Source: Chryseobacterium indicum
GTDB taxonomy: Bacteria > Bacteroidota > Bacteroidia > Flavobacteriales > Weeksellaceae
Assembly: GCF_021504595.1 (NCBI RefSeq)
Contig: NZ_JACSGT010000001.1
Span: forward strand, 2,604,001-2,668,000
Reading direction: 5' to 3'
Length of the DNA stretch: 64,000 nt
In this document: positions 20,641 to 30,207 of the stretch, piece after piece
Numbering within the stretch: position 1 is the stretch's first letter
Layout: each line of letters opens with the position of its first letter
Program-made: the position numbers and the translations under genes
Notes under the pieces: generated by a model
Seen by the model: only the letters and a program-made list of their open reading frames with translations
What the model was told of the DNA's origin: nothing
Database searches by the model: none

Positions 20641-20720
20641 TGTTGATAGTTTTAATTCTTCTCAGCGCCTTATTATTCTGGATCTCTTACAAATCCGTTG
20701 AATTTTTTGATAAAATATAA
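20637..20720 (+). CDS. Small single-span membrane peptide in the kdp operon (second)
   Basis: A 27-residue peptide, MMLIVLILLSALLFWISYKS then VEFFDKI: one membrane segment with a short charged tail. It overlaps the preceding frame by four bases (ATGA) and ends six bases before kdpF. It resembles KdpF in size but not in sequence, and could be an additional small subunit. Confidence 0.5.
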   Translation: MMLIVLILLSALLFWISYKSVEFFDKI

Positions 20721-20725
20721 AAATT

Positions 20726-20803
20726 ATGTGGAGCTTATTTTTCCTATCCGTTATCGCCTTTGTTTACATCTGCTATGTATTAATAAAACCTGAAAAATTT
20801 TAA
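20726..20803 (+). CDS. kdpF: KdpF, small subunit of the potassium-transporting ATPase
   Basis: A 25-residue hydrophobic peptide beginning MWSLFFLSVIAFVYICYVL and ending IKPEKF. The single membrane helix followed by a (L/I)xxPEKF ending is the KdpF hallmark, and it sits nine bases before kdpA as expected. In E. coli KdpF stabilises the KdpFABC complex. Confidence 0.85.
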   Translation: MWSLFFLSVIAFVYICYVLIKPEKF

Positions 20804-20812
20804 CCAAAAATA

Positions 20813-22507
20813 ATGAACACAGAAATTTTAGGCATTATTGCCATGTTCACGATTACCTTAGTGATTGGTATTTTTCTCGGAAAATATATTGCTAATGTAT
20901 ACGGCTACAAAAAAACCTTTTTAGACAAAATTTTTCAGCCCGCTGAAAATCTGATCTATAAAATCTCAGGCATCAATCCGAATCGTCAAATGACCTGGAA
21001 ACAGAATATGTCTGCAATGTTAACCATCAATTTTGTATGGTTTATTCTTGCTTTTTTTATTCTGCTGAATCAATCCTGGCTTCCTTTGAATCCGGACGGA
21101 AATCCGGATATGTCGCCAGATTTAGCCTTCAATACCGCCATCTCTTTTTTAGTCAACTGTAATTTGCAGCATTATTCCGGAGAAACGGGAGTCAGCTATT
21201 TCAGTCAGTTGTATTTAATGTTCTTGCAGTTTGTCTCTGCTGCGACAGGAATGGCTGCAATGGCTGTTCTATTCAAAGCTTTCAGAGATAAAACGACAAC
21301 AGAACTGGGGAATTTTTACGATTTCTTCACCAAATCTGTGATCCGTATTTTATTGCCTTTAAGCATTGTGGTTGCTTTCATTCTTTCATCCAACGGAAGT
21401 CCGATGACTTTCGAAGGAAAAGACCATATTACCACTCTGGAAGGAGCCAAAATGGATGTTTCGCGAGGTCCGGTTGCCACTTTTGTTGCCATCAAACATC
21501 TGGGAACAAACGGAGGAGGATTCTTCGGAGCTAACTCAGCGCATCCGTTAGAAAACCCGAATTATATGACCAATATGACGGAAATGATTGTTCAGATGAT
21601 TATTCCTTTTGCACTGGTTTTTGCTTTAGGATTTTATCTGAAGAAAAGAAAACTTTCCTGGACGATTTTTGCCGTCATGACGATTGGTTTTCTGGCTTTA
21701 ACCATTCCGAACGTTATTAACGAAACAAACGGTAATCCTTTGATTACGCAAATGGGAACAGATTCTCATCTTGGAGCCATGGAAGGCAAAGAAATCCGTT
21801 TCGGAAGTGCTGCTTCAGCGTACTGGAGCATTGCTACAACCGTTATTTCAACAGGATCTGTAAACGCGATGCATGACAGTACGATGCCGCTTTCGGGGAT
21901 GAATGAACTTCTTGCCATGATGATCAACTGTTTCTACGGAGGATGCGGAGTCGGAATTCTCAACTATTTCATTTTCATTATTCTTGCGGTATTCATCAGC
22001 GGATTAATGGTGGGAAGAACACCTGAATTTTTAGGCAAAAAAATTGAAGCTAAAGAAATGAAGATCGCGATGATTGTAGCTTTATTCCATCCTTTTCTGA
22101 TCTTGGTAGGAACAGCTTTAACGGCTTATCTCCCTGAATTCGGAGCAAAAACGCTGAATAATCCCGGTTTCCATGGCTTTAGTGAAATGCTGTACGAATT
22201 TACCTCATCATCTGCAAACAACGGTTCCGGTTTTGAAGGTTTGGGAGACAACACACCATGGTGGAACATCTCCACAGGAATTGTGCTTTTATTATCAAGA
22301 TTTATCCCGATTATCGGTCCGGTAGCCATTGCAGGATTACTGGCGCAGAAAAAATACATCCCGGAAAGCTCGGGAACGCTGAAAACAGATACTGCCACTT
22401 TCGGATTTATGACGTTAGCCGTTATTCTTCTGATCGCAGCGCTGTCCTTCTTCCCTGCCCTTACTTTGGGTCCGATTGCAGAACAGCTTCAGTATTTTTC
22501 TAAATAA
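20813..22507 (+). CDS. kdpA: KdpA, potassium-binding translocating subunit
   Basis: A 564-residue polytopic inner-membrane protein, the K+ channel-like subunit of the high-affinity KdpFABC pump. Selectivity-filter-like loops are visible: NCNLQHYSGETG, GTNGGGFFGANSAHP, and further GG/GCGVG and SSANNGSGFEGL segments. Length matches the E. coli protein (557). It follows kdpF by nine bases. A gap of 306 bases to kdpB is unusual, since these genes normally touch. Confidence 0.97.
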   Translation: MNTEILGIIAMFTITLVIGIFLGKYIANVYGYKKTFLDKIFQPAENLIYKISGINPNRQMTWKQNMSAMLTINFVWFILAFFILLNQSWLPLNPDGNPDMSPDLAFNTAISFLVNCNLQHYSGETGVSYFSQLYLMFLQFVSAATGMAAMAVLFKAFRDKTTTELGNFYDFFTKSVIRILLPLSIVVAFILSSNGSPMTFEGKDHITTLEGAKMDVSRGPVATFVAIKHLGTNGGGFFGANSAHPLENPNYMTNMTEMIVQMIIPFALVFALGFYLKKRKLSWTIFAVMTIGFLALTIPNVINETNGNPLITQMGTDSHLGAMEGKEIRFGSAASAYWSIATTVISTGSVNAMHDSTMPLSGMNELLAMMINCFYGGCGVGILNYFIFIILAVFISGLMVGRTPEFLGKKIEAKEMKIAMIVALFHPFLILVGTALTAYLPEFGAKTLNNPGFHGFSEMLYEFTSSSANNGSGFEGLGDNTPWWNISTGIVLLLSRFIPIIGPVAIAGLLAQKKYIPESSGTLKTDTATFGFMTLAVILLIAALSFFPALTLGPIAEQLQYFSK

Positions 22508-22813
22508 TTAAAAATTAATTTGAACCGTTAAGGGAATTTAAGAAGTTAAGAAGATTAAGTCAGTCAAATTATTAAGTTTTAAATATTCAAAACATATTTT
22601 CTTAATTAAACTTCATTCCTTACATAAATCTTAATGCTTCAAAAAAGAAAAATTTAATTCAAAATCAATTCAAACCATTAAGCAGATTATATAAAGAAAA
22701 CTAGTCTCAATTTTCATCCATACCCAACTAATATTATCCATTTTCATTCTTTAATATTAATTTGCTTTAATGGTTGATTTTGGTTTCCAATGATATAACA
22801 CTTTCAAAACAAA
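22508..22813. repeat. Noncoding insertion between kdpA and kdpB
   Basis: 306 AT-rich bases split the kdpA-kdpB junction. The 5' part (about 22525-22560) reads GAACCGTTAAGGGAATTTAA and then AAGTTAAGAAGATTAAG, and similar ATTAAG words recur to about 22690, so this looks like an interspersed repeat. No reading frame or promoter was recognised. Confidence 0.45.
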
Positions 22814-24853
22814 ATGAAAAATCAATCTCAGACATTGTTTCAAAAAGATTTGGTAAACGAAGCCATCAAACAGTCTTTCGTAAAACTGAATCCGAAAATC
22901 ATGTTTAAAAATCCTGTCATGTTTCTCGTAGAGATCGGAACGGTTGTCATGCTTATTGTAAGCCTGTTCAGCCTTACCGGAGACAAGTCTCAAGGCAGTT
23001 TCAGCTATAATTTTTTAGTATTCGTTATCTTATTTTTTACGGTTTTATTCGCCAATTTTGCCGAGGCCATTGCCGAAGCGAGAGGAAAAGCGCAAGCGGA
23101 TACTTTACGAAAAACCCGTGAGGAAACTCCTGCAAAAGTTGTCGTAAGCAACAAACAGGGATTTCAGGTAGAAACCGTGATGAAAAAATCTGCCGAAATG
23201 AAACTGGGCGATATTTTCCTTTGCGAAGCCGGAGACCAGATCCCGATGGACGGAGAAATTATCGAAGGTCTTGCAACCATCGACGAATCTGCCATCACCG
23301 GAGAAAGCGCACCTGTTATCCGTGAAGCAGGAGGAGACAAAAGTTCCGTAACAGGCGGTACAAAAGTACTTTCCGACAGAATAAAAGTAAAAGTAACCAC
23401 CAAACCCGGAGAATCTTTCTTAGATAAAATGATTGCTCTTGTGGAAGGTGCTTCCCGACAGAAAACACCCAACGAAATCGCATTAACCATACTTTTAGCA
23501 GGCTTTACGCTAACCTTTATTATCGTAACCGTTACCCTGAAACCTTTTGCAGACTACGCGCAGACACCGATTACCATTGCGGCATTTATATCACTTTTCG
23601 TTTGTTTGATCCCCACAACGATTGGCGGTCTGCTTTCTGCAATCGGAATCGCGGGAATGGACAGAGCCTTGAGAGCCAACGTGATCACAAAAAGTGGTAA
23701 AGCCGTTGAAACTGCGGGAGATATTGATGTACTGCTTTTAGATAAAACAGGAACCATTACCATCGGAAACCGTAAAGCAACCCAATTTCATCCTTCAAAT
23801 GGAATTCAGCTTGATGAATTCATTAAAGCTTCCGCACTGAGTTCCGTTGCGGACGAAACACCCGAAGGAAAATCGATCATCGAATTAAGCCAGTTAAAAT
23901 CTGAAGAACTGCTTGTTCCCAATCCTGTTTATATTGATTTTACGGCTGAAACCCGAACTTCAGGAATCGATTTTGAAAACACAAGAATCCGAAAAGGAGC
24001 ATATGACACGATTAAAAAACTGACAGAAAAAGCCGGAAATATTTTTCCTTCCGAAACACAGGAAGCCGTTACCAGAATTTCCGAAAACGGAGGAACTCCT
24101 TTGGTGGTTTCTGTTAATGAAAAAGTATGGGGCGTTATCGAGCTTCAGGACATCATCAAGACCGGAATTCAGGAGCGTTTTCAGAGGTTAAGAAAAATGG
24201 GCGTGAAAACGGTAATGGTAACCGGAGACAATCCTTTAACAGCAAAATTTATCGCTGAGAAAGCCGGAGTAGACGATTTTATCGCCGAAGCAAAACCGGA
24301 AGATAAGATGAATTACATTAAAAAAGAGCAGCAGGAAGGAAAACTGGTTGCCATGATGGGAGACGGAACCAACGATGCTCCCGCACTTGCACAAGCCGAT
24401 GTGGGCGTAGCAATGAACAGCGGAACACAGGCAGCGAAAGAAGCAGGAAACATGGTAGATTTAGATAATGATCCTACGAAACTTATTGAAATCGTTGAAA
24501 TTGGGAAACAGTTACTGATGACACGCGGAACGTTAACGACTTTCAGTATTGCGAATGATGTTGCCAAGTATTTTGCGATTATTCCTGCATTGTTCATCAC
24601 GTTTATTCCGGCGCTTCAAAAGCTGAATATTATGAATCTCCACAGTCCAGAATCTGCGATTTTATCTGCGATTATTTTTAACGCTATCATCATCCCGATT
24701 CTGATTCCTTTAGCTTTGAAAGGTGTTGCTTACAAACCAATCGGAGCCAGCGCATTATTGAGAAGAAATCTCTTAATCTACGGACTGGGCGGAATTATTG
24801 CCCCATTTTTCGGAATAAAGCTCATCGATTTAGTTATCAGTCTTTTTTATTAG
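22814..24853 (+). CDS. kdpB: KdpB, P-type ATPase subunit
   Basis: A 679-residue P-type ATPase that powers K+ uptake. Asp310 in [10 protein letters not shown] is the phosphorylated residue. The TGES-type actuator motif (AITGESAPV), the hinge [13 protein letters not shown], and membrane segments at both ends are present; length matches E. coli KdpB (682). It lies between kdpA and kdpC, and about 100 noncoding bases separate it from kdpC. Confidence 0.97.
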   Translation: MKNQSQTLFQKDLVNEAIKQSFVKLNPKIMFKNPVMFLVEIGTVVMLIVSLFSLTGDKSQGSFSYNFLVFVILFFTVLFANFAEAIAEARGKAQADTLRKTREETPAKVVVSNKQGFQVETVMKKSAEMKLGDIFLCEAGDQIPMDGEIIEGLATIDESAITGESAPVIREAGGDKSSVTGGTKVLSDRIKVKVTTKPGESFLDKMIALVEGASRQKTPNEIALTILLAGFTLTFIIVTVTLKPFADYAQTPITIAAFISLFVCLIPTTIGGLLSAIGIAGMDRALRANVITKSGKAVETAGDIDVLLLDKTGTITIGNRKATQFHPSNGIQLDEFIKASALSSVADETPEGKSIIELSQLKSEELLVPNPVYIDFTAETRTSGIDFENTRIRKGAYDTIKKLTEKAGNIFPSETQEAVTRISENGGTPLVVSVNEKVWGVIELQDIIKTGIQERFQRLRKMGVKTVMVTGDNPLTAKFIAEKAGVDDFIAEAKPEDKMNYIKKEQQEGKLVAMMGDGTNDAPALAQADVGVAMNSGTQAAKEAGNMVDLDNDPTKLIEIVEIGKQLLMTRGTLTTFSIANDVAKYFAIIPALFITFIPALQKLNIMNLHSPESAILSAIIFNAIIIPILIPLALKGVAYKPIGASALLRRNLLIYGLGGIIAPFFGIKLIDLVISLFY

Positions 24854-24954
24854 GCTGGAAATTTGAAGATGGAAGCTGGAAATGAAACGTAAAATTTTAA
24901 CATCCGTCATCCTTCTTCCATCTTCCTTCTACTCAACTCAAAAATTTAATTCAA

Positions 24955-25503
24955 ATGAAAAATCATATTTTATCAGCATCCAGACTTACATTGGTGATGC
25001 TTGTGATTGTCGGAATTTACTTAGGAATTGTTTACGCAGGTTCAAAAGTTTTACCGACTCAGGGAAATGCAGAAATCATTAATTTTAAAGGACAGAAATT
25101 TTACGCCAATATCGGACAGAATTTTACGTCTCCGAAGTATTTTCACGGTCGTCCTTCTGCGGTAGATTATAATGCGGCAGGAAGTGCGGGAAGCAATAAA
25201 GGACCAAGCAACGAAGAATATCTTCAGACTGTAAAAAAACGAATTGACACTTTAAAAATGATGAATCCTGAAATGCAAAACGTAAAAGTGCCTGTAGAAC
25301 TCGTAACAGCAAGCGGAAGCGGACTAGATCCGGACATTTCTCCGGAAGGCGCACTTTATCAGGTTAAAAGAGTGGCAAAAAACAGAAATATCAGTTCGGA
25401 AAAACTGGAACAACTTATCAAAAATCAAACAGAAACATCTATTTTCGGTCCGTCAAAAGTAAATGTATTGAAATTAAACATTGCTCTGGATCAGCTTAAA
25501 TAA
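24955..25503 (+). CDS. kdpC: KdpC subunit of the potassium-transporting ATPase
   Basis: A 182-residue protein with one N-terminal membrane helix and a periplasmic domain carrying the family motifs YFHGRPSAVDYNAAGSAGSN and VTASGSGLDPDISPEGALYQV. It stabilises the KdpFABC complex and aids ATP binding. It is followed after 12 bases by the porin gene. Confidence 0.96.
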   Translation: MKNHILSASRLTLVMLVIVGIYLGIVYAGSKVLPTQGNAEIINFKGQKFYANIGQNFTSPKYFHGRPSAVDYNAAGSAGSNKGPSNEEYLQTVKKRIDTLKMMNPEMQNVKVPVELVTASGSGLDPDISPEGALYQVKRVAKNRNISSEKLEQLIKNQTETSIFGPSKVNVLKLNIALDQLK

Positions 25504-25515
25504 AATACAAATTTT

Positions 25516-26601
25516 ATGAAAAAATATATTGTGGCACTCTTATTTGCAGGACTTTTTTTACCGAAGGCACAAACCACAGACTCTGCAAAAACCGATGCCA
25601 AACTGAAAATCTCCGCTTACGCTGAAGTTTTTTATACCTATGATTTCAATGAACCTTCCGGAAGAAACCGCCAGAACTTTTTGTACAGCTACAACAGGCA
25701 CAATGAAGTTAATCTTAATTTAGGCTTCATCAAAGCAAACTATGAAAACGAAAGAATGCGCGCCAATCTTGCTCTGATGGCGGGAACTTATGCACAGGAT
25801 AATCTGGCTGCGGAACAGGACGCTCTGAAATATGTAAATGAAGCGAATATCGGAATTAAAATTTCCAAAACAAAAAATCTGTGGATCGATGCAGGGATCA
25901 TGCCGTCGCACATTGGGTGGGAAAGCGCAATCGGGAAAGATAACGTTAATCTTACCAGAAGTCTCGCGGCAGAAAATTCTCCCTATTTCGAGACCGGAGC
26001 CAAAGTTTCTTACACTTCGGATAACGGAAAATGGTTTCTGAGCGGTCTTGTTTTAAACGGATGGCAGAGAATTGCAAAAGCTGAAGAAAATAAAAGTCTT
26101 TCTTTCGGGCATCAGATTACTTTTAAACCCAATGATAAGATTACGCTGAACAGCAGTTCATTCATAGGAAACGATAAACCACAGGATGATAAAAGAATGC
26201 GTTATTTCCATGATCTGTACGGAAATTTTCAGTTGACGGATCATTTCTCAACAACGTTAGGTTTTGATGTCGGAGCCGAACAGAAAGAAAAAGGAAGTGA
26301 AAGCTACAACCTTTGGTATTCTCCAAACGTTTTGATGAAATATCAGTTTGACAATCAATGGAGTCTTGCAGGACGTGTGGAATATTTCAGCGACAAAAAC
26401 GGAGTGATTATCGCTACAGAAACGCCTAATGGATTTCAGACTTTCGGATATTCTTTAAATGTAGATTATCAGATTCTGAAAAATGTAGTTTTCCGTACGG
26501 AAGCGAGAGGATTTACTTCTAAAGATGCCATTTTTGTGAAAAATGACAATTTAAGACAGGGAAATTTTTTCATCACCACCAGTTTAGCTGCCTGGTTTTA
26601 A
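25516..26601 (+). CDS. Outer-membrane beta-barrel porin associated with Kdp
   Basis: A 361-residue protein: signal peptide to about residue 19, then an amphipathic beta-barrel ending in LAAWF, an aromatic C terminus typical of outer-membrane proteins. It fits the BBP2-like (OmpL-like) porin family: YAEVFYTYDFNEP at the start, MPSHIGWESAIG in the middle. It lies 12 bases after kdpC in the same operon, so I infer that it lets K+ or another solute cross the outer membrane when potassium is scarce. Confidence 0.85.
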   Translation: MKKYIVALLFAGLFLPKAQTTDSAKTDAKLKISAYAEVFYTYDFNEPSGRNRQNFLYSYNRHNEVNLNLGFIKANYENERMRANLALMAGTYAQDNLAAEQDALKYVNEANIGIKISKTKNLWIDAGIMPSHIGWESAIGKDNVNLTRSLAAENSPYFETGAKVSYTSDNGKWFLSGLVLNGWQRIAKAEENKSLSFGHQITFKPNDKITLNSSSFIGNDKPQDDKRMRYFHDLYGNFQLTDHFSTTLGFDVGAEQKEKGSESYNLWYSPNVLMKYQFDNQWSLAGRVEYFSDKNGVIIATETPNGFQTFGYSLNVDYQILKNVVFRTEARGFTSKDAIFVKNDNLRQGNFFITTSLAAWF

Positions 26602-26626
26602 GAGAAATTATTAAGTCTAAAGCCGG

Positions 26627-26659
26627 AAACCTCACAGGTTTTAAAAACCTGTGAGGTTT
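26627..26659. repeat. Perfect palindrome AAACCTCACAGG... between porin and kdpD
   Basis: Two 16-base arms (26627-26642 and 26644-26659), perfect complements with one central base. Such AACCTCACAGGTTTT palindromes are widely repeated between genes in flavobacteria. It can fold into a strong hairpin and may act as an attenuator or processing site between the pump and the sensor genes, but has no clear T-run. Confidence 0.8.
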
Positions 26660-26716
26660 GTAATGACTTTTATAACTATGGTAATCCTTTAAAATAAAAT
26701 TAAAACAATAAAAACC

Positions 26717-27829
26717 ATGTCTTCTTCAGCAAAAGATTTTTTAGAACTCATCCAGAAATCCCGAAAAGGGAAATTTAAAATCTACATCGGAATGAGCGCA
26801 GGAGTAGGAAAAACCTTCCGTATGCTTCAGGAAGCGCATGCTCTTTTGCGAAACGGAATTGACGTAAAAATTGGCTACATCGAAACCCACGGAAGAGAAG
26901 AAACTGTCGCTTTAACAGACGGAATTCCCGAAATACAGAGAAGATCTTCTTTTTATAAAGGTAAAAATCTGGAAGAAATGGATCTTCAGACCATTATTAA
27001 TACCCATCCCGAAGTTGTTTTGGTGGACGAACTGGCTCACACAAACATTGAAGGCTCCAAAAATAAAAAAAGATGGCAGGATGTTCTGGAAATTCTGGAT
27101 AACGGAATCAACGTCATCAGTGCGATGAATATTCAGCATATTGAAAGTCTGAATGAAGAAGTAAAAAAGATCACCGGAATAGAAGTATCGGAACGTGTCC
27201 CCGATAAAATTCTGGCTCTGGCGGATGAGGTCGTGAATATCGATTTAACCGCCGACGAACTTCTTACGCGTCTGAAAGAAGGAAAAATTTACAAAAAAGA
27301 GAAAATCCAGACGGCTTTAAGCAATTTTTTTCAGAGCGGACATATTTTGCAGCTTCGGGAACTGGCTTTAAAAGAAGTGGCAACCCATGTTGAAAGAAAG
27401 GTAGAAACGGAGATCAAAACTGAGAATTTTAAGCCCATAAAATTTCTTGCCTGCATCAGCAGCAACGAGAAAATAGCCAAAAACATCATTCGGAAAACGG
27501 CAAGACTGGCAAGTTATTACAACAGTCCGTGGACCGTTCTGTACATTCAGAAACCTTCAGAAAATCCTGAAAAAATTGCCCTGAACAAGCAGCGATTTCT
27601 GATTAATAATTTTAATTTAGCTCAGGAATTGGGAGCCAAAGTGATCCGGCAGAAGGAAAGCAGTATTCATAAAGGGATTCTGGACTATGTGATTGCACAT
27701 AACATCACCACCGTTTGCATCGGAAAACCGCACGCTCATCTTTTGCAGAGAATTTTCGGCTACAGCTGGATCTACACTTTAATGAACCGACTGAATGAAA
27801 GACAGATCGACATTATTATTTTATCTTAG
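26717..27829 (+). CDS. kdpD: KdpD N-terminal sensor protein without kinase domain
   Basis: A 370-residue soluble protein corresponding only to the N-terminal part of E. coli KdpD (894 residues). Residues about 18-230 are the KdpD domain with Walker A GMSAGVGKTF and the RRWQDVLEI/NVISAMNIQHIESLN region. Residues about 245-370 are a universal-stress-protein domain ending CIGKPHAHLLQRIFGYSWIYTLMNRL. The membrane segments and histidine kinase are absent; the next gene, six bases on, supplies a kinase. This split form is usual in Bacteroidota. Confidence 0.92.
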   Translation: MSSSAKDFLELIQKSRKGKFKIYIGMSAGVGKTFRMLQEAHALLRNGIDVKIGYIETHGREETVALTDGIPEIQRRSSFYKGKNLEEMDLQTIINTHPEVVLVDELAHTNIEGSKNKKRWQDVLEILDNGINVISAMNIQHIESLNEEVKKITGIEVSERVPDKILALADEVVNIDLTADELLTRLKEGKIYKKEKIQTALSNFFQSGHILQLRELALKEVATHVERKVETEIKTENFKPIKFLACISSNEKIAKNIIRKTARLASYYNSPWTVLYIQKPSENPEKIALNKQRFLINNFNLAQELGAKVIRQKESSIHKGILDYVIAHNITTVCIGKPHAHLLQRIFGYSWIYTLMNRLNERQIDIIILS

Positions 27830-27835
27830 AATGCA

Positions 27836-29551
27836 ATGAAACTAAAAACGAAACTCACCCTCGGAGTAGGTCTTTTATTTGTGCTGATTGTTCTGCTATC
27901 GGTTATCGGGTCTTTTTACATCAATAAACTGAAATCTGATACGGAAAAAATTCTTATCGCCAATTACAACAGTCTGGAATTTTCTCAGAATATGCTTCTG
28001 GCTCTGGATAAAATGAAAACCGACAGCGCCGTTGCCATTAAAGATTTTAAGAAAAATAATCTTCTTCAGGAAAGAAATTTAACGGAATTCGGCGAGAAGG
28101 AAGCTACCCAGAATCTCAATCTTCATTTCAACAGCTACATCAATGATCCTTCGCCGGAAAAAGAAAAGATGATCCGTGAAGATCTGGTAAAAATCATGTC
28201 GCTCAATATGAAAGGGATTGAGCGAAAAAGCGATATTGCGATCATTACGGCAGAAAATGCGACGTTCTGGATCGCCTGTCTCGGAACCATCTGTTTTTTA
28301 ATTGCAATTACGCTAGTTTTTAATCTTCCTCAGACAATTGCGGAACCTATCAGTCAGCTTACATTCAGCATCCGACAGATTGCCAATAAAAACTATAATG
28401 AAAGGGTTCATTTCAGGGGAAGTGAGGAGTTTAACGATCTTGCCAATTCTTTCAATATCATGGCAGAAAAGCTTCAGGAATACGAAAGCAGCACTTTATC
28501 TGAACAGCTTATGGATAAAAAGCGGATTGAAACCCTGGTGAATAATATGCATGATGCCGTGATTGGTCTGGACGAAAATCATTTTATTTATATGATTAAT
28601 GATGAGGCTCTTAAAATCACCAATCTCAATAAAGATGAAATTATAGGGAAAACGGTTCATGAAGTGGCTGTAAACAATGATCTGATAAGGGAACTTCTGA
28701 AAAACATCAATCATCCGCAGAAAGATCCTATTAAAATTGTAACCGACAATAAAGAAAATTATTTTGAGCAGGATGTAATCCCTATCAATATTACAAAAAC
28801 GGGAGAAAAGGAAAAAAAATACATCGGAAAAGTAATTCTTCTGCGAAATATTACGCCTTTTAAAGAACTGGATTTTGCAAAAACCAACTTTATCGCAACG
28901 ATTTCGCATGAATTAAAAACTCCTATTTCTGCTATAAAAATGGGCGTTCAGCTTTTGGAAAATCAAAAATTCGGAGAATTGAATGATCAGCAGAAAGAAT
29001 TATTAAAAAGCATCAATGAAGACGGACAAAGACTGCTTGATATTACGGGGGAACTGTTGAACTTATCCCAGGTTGAAACCGGAAATATCCGACTGAATAT
29101 CGAAAGCTGCGCTCCAAAAAAAATGGTACAGACTGCTGTAAAAAATGTGGAAAAGTTGGCAGAACAGAAAAACATTTCGATCCAGACGCAGTTTCTGACG
29201 GATGAGAAGGATTTTGTTATGGCTGATTTTGATAAAACAGTCTGGGTAATGAATAATTTCCTGAGCAATGCGATTAAACATTCTTTTCAGGATGAAAAAA
29301 TCCTGATTTTGGTTGAAAAAGAACTATCCGGAATTAAATTCAGCATTACCGATACCGGAAAAGGGATTGACGAAAAGTACCAGCGACAGATTTTCGACCG
29401 CTATTTTCAGGTTCCGGGAGAACATCAGAACGGAACAGGTTTAGGACTCGCAATTTCTAAAAATTTCATTGAGAAACAAAACGGAGAAATCGGTGTTAAA
29501 AGTTCTTTAAATCAGGGAAGTACTTTTTATTTTGTGTTGCCTTTAGCATAA
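27836..29551 (+). CDS. Membrane histidine kinase (HAMP-PAS-HisKA-HATPase), Kdp partner
   Basis: A 571-residue sensor kinase. Two membrane helices (about 7-30 and 142-165) enclose a periplasmic loop. HAMP follows (AEPISQLTFSIRQIANKNYNERV), then a PAS domain (about 220-345), the phosphoacceptor in ATISHELKTPISA, and ATPase boxes NNFLSNAIKHS, DTGKGIDEKYQRQIF and GTGLGLAIS. It lies six bases after the split kdpD and probably phosphorylates the NtrC-type regulator at 18809-20134, since no other regulator is near. Confidence 0.93.
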   Translation: MKLKTKLTLGVGLLFVLIVLLSVIGSFYINKLKSDTEKILIANYNSLEFSQNMLLALDKMKTDSAVAIKDFKKNNLLQERNLTEFGEKEATQNLNLHFNSYINDPSPEKEKMIREDLVKIMSLNMKGIERKSDIAIITAENATFWIACLGTICFLIAITLVFNLPQTIAEPISQLTFSIRQIANKNYNERVHFRGSEEFNDLANSFNIMAEKLQEYESSTLSEQLMDKKRIETLVNNMHDAVIGLDENHFIYMINDEALKITNLNKDEIIGKTVHEVAVNNDLIRELLKNINHPQKDPIKIVTDNKENYFEQDVIPINITKTGEKEKKYIGKVILLRNITPFKELDFAKTNFIATISHELKTPISAIKMGVQLLENQKFGELNDQQKELLKSINEDGQRLLDITGELLNLSQVETGNIRLNIESCAPKKMVQTAVKNVEKLAEQKNISIQTQFLTDEKDFVMADFDKTVWVMNNFLSNAIKHSFQDEKILILVEKELSGIKFSITDTGKGIDEKYQRQIFDRYFQVPGEHQNGTGLGLAISKNFIEKQNGEIGVKSSLNQGSTFYFVLPLA

Positions 29552-29608
29552 AAACGGAACTTTACAGATAAGTTTTATACATTTGAACTTTTAAAATTTA
29601 GTATAACC

Positions 29609-30193
29609 ATGAAAAGCTTTTTCTACATTCTGTTCTCTATTGTTATATCTTCTAATCTATATGCTCAAAATTCAGGTTCTTTGTTTTACAGTCCCGAATT
29701 TAAATGGAAAATTCAGATTCCAGAAGGTTTTGAAAAAGTAGATCATGAAGAATGGGCAAGATTTCAAGGAAAAGGAGAACAGGCTTTAGAAAAAACTGTG
29801 GGACAGGACATTATTAATCACAGTAAAACAATTTTTATCGTAAAATCCGGAAATTTTAATTATCTTGAAACTAATTATCAGCCCTTTGATACCAAAACAG
29901 ATGGCAGTTATGCAGAAGCTAATGCATTTATAAATGATATTGTTTATAAATCTTTCAAAGAAAATATGCCGAATGCAAAGGTTACCAACACAAGAACCAA
30001 AGAAAAGATTAACAACCTTCTTTTTTACAAAAATACTTTCGAAATAGCATTGCCTAACGGAATGTTTATGAAAATGTTAATGTTCAGCAGGCTTTTCGGT
30101 AAAAAAGATTTTTCTGTAAATATTATGTTCATGGATACTGAAAAGGGAGAGGAAATGCTTACTGCGTGGAAAAACTCTATATTTAGTAATTAA
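29609..30193 (+). CDS. Secreted hypothetical protein
   Basis: A 194-residue protein with a clear signal peptide (to LYAQ) and no membrane segments after it. The mature part (FKWKIQIPEGFEKVDHEEWARFQGKG) looks like the PsbP/lipoprotein-like folds that start from a short hydrophobic strand and 'IPEGFE', but I cannot name a family. A perfect -7 box TACATTTG at 29578-29585 gives it its own promoter, so it is probably not part of the kdp operon. Confidence 0.72.
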   Translation: MKSFFYILFSIVISSNLYAQNSGSLFYSPEFKWKIQIPEGFEKVDHEEWARFQGKGEQALEKTVGQDIINHSKTIFIVKSGNFNYLETNYQPFDTKTDGSYAEANAFINDIVYKSFKENMPNAKVTNTRTKEKINNLLFYKNTFEIALPNGMFMKMLMFSRLFGKKDFSVNIMFMDTEKGEEMLTAWKNSIFSN

Positions 30194-30207
30194 TTTTTTA
30201 TCTGAAA

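Noticed and set aside
24882..25082. 66-codon frame starting MKRKILTSV between kdpB and kdpC
   Set aside because: Its end runs through kdpC in another frame and the rest is repeat-like (CCTTCTTCCATCTTCC); it looks like chance.
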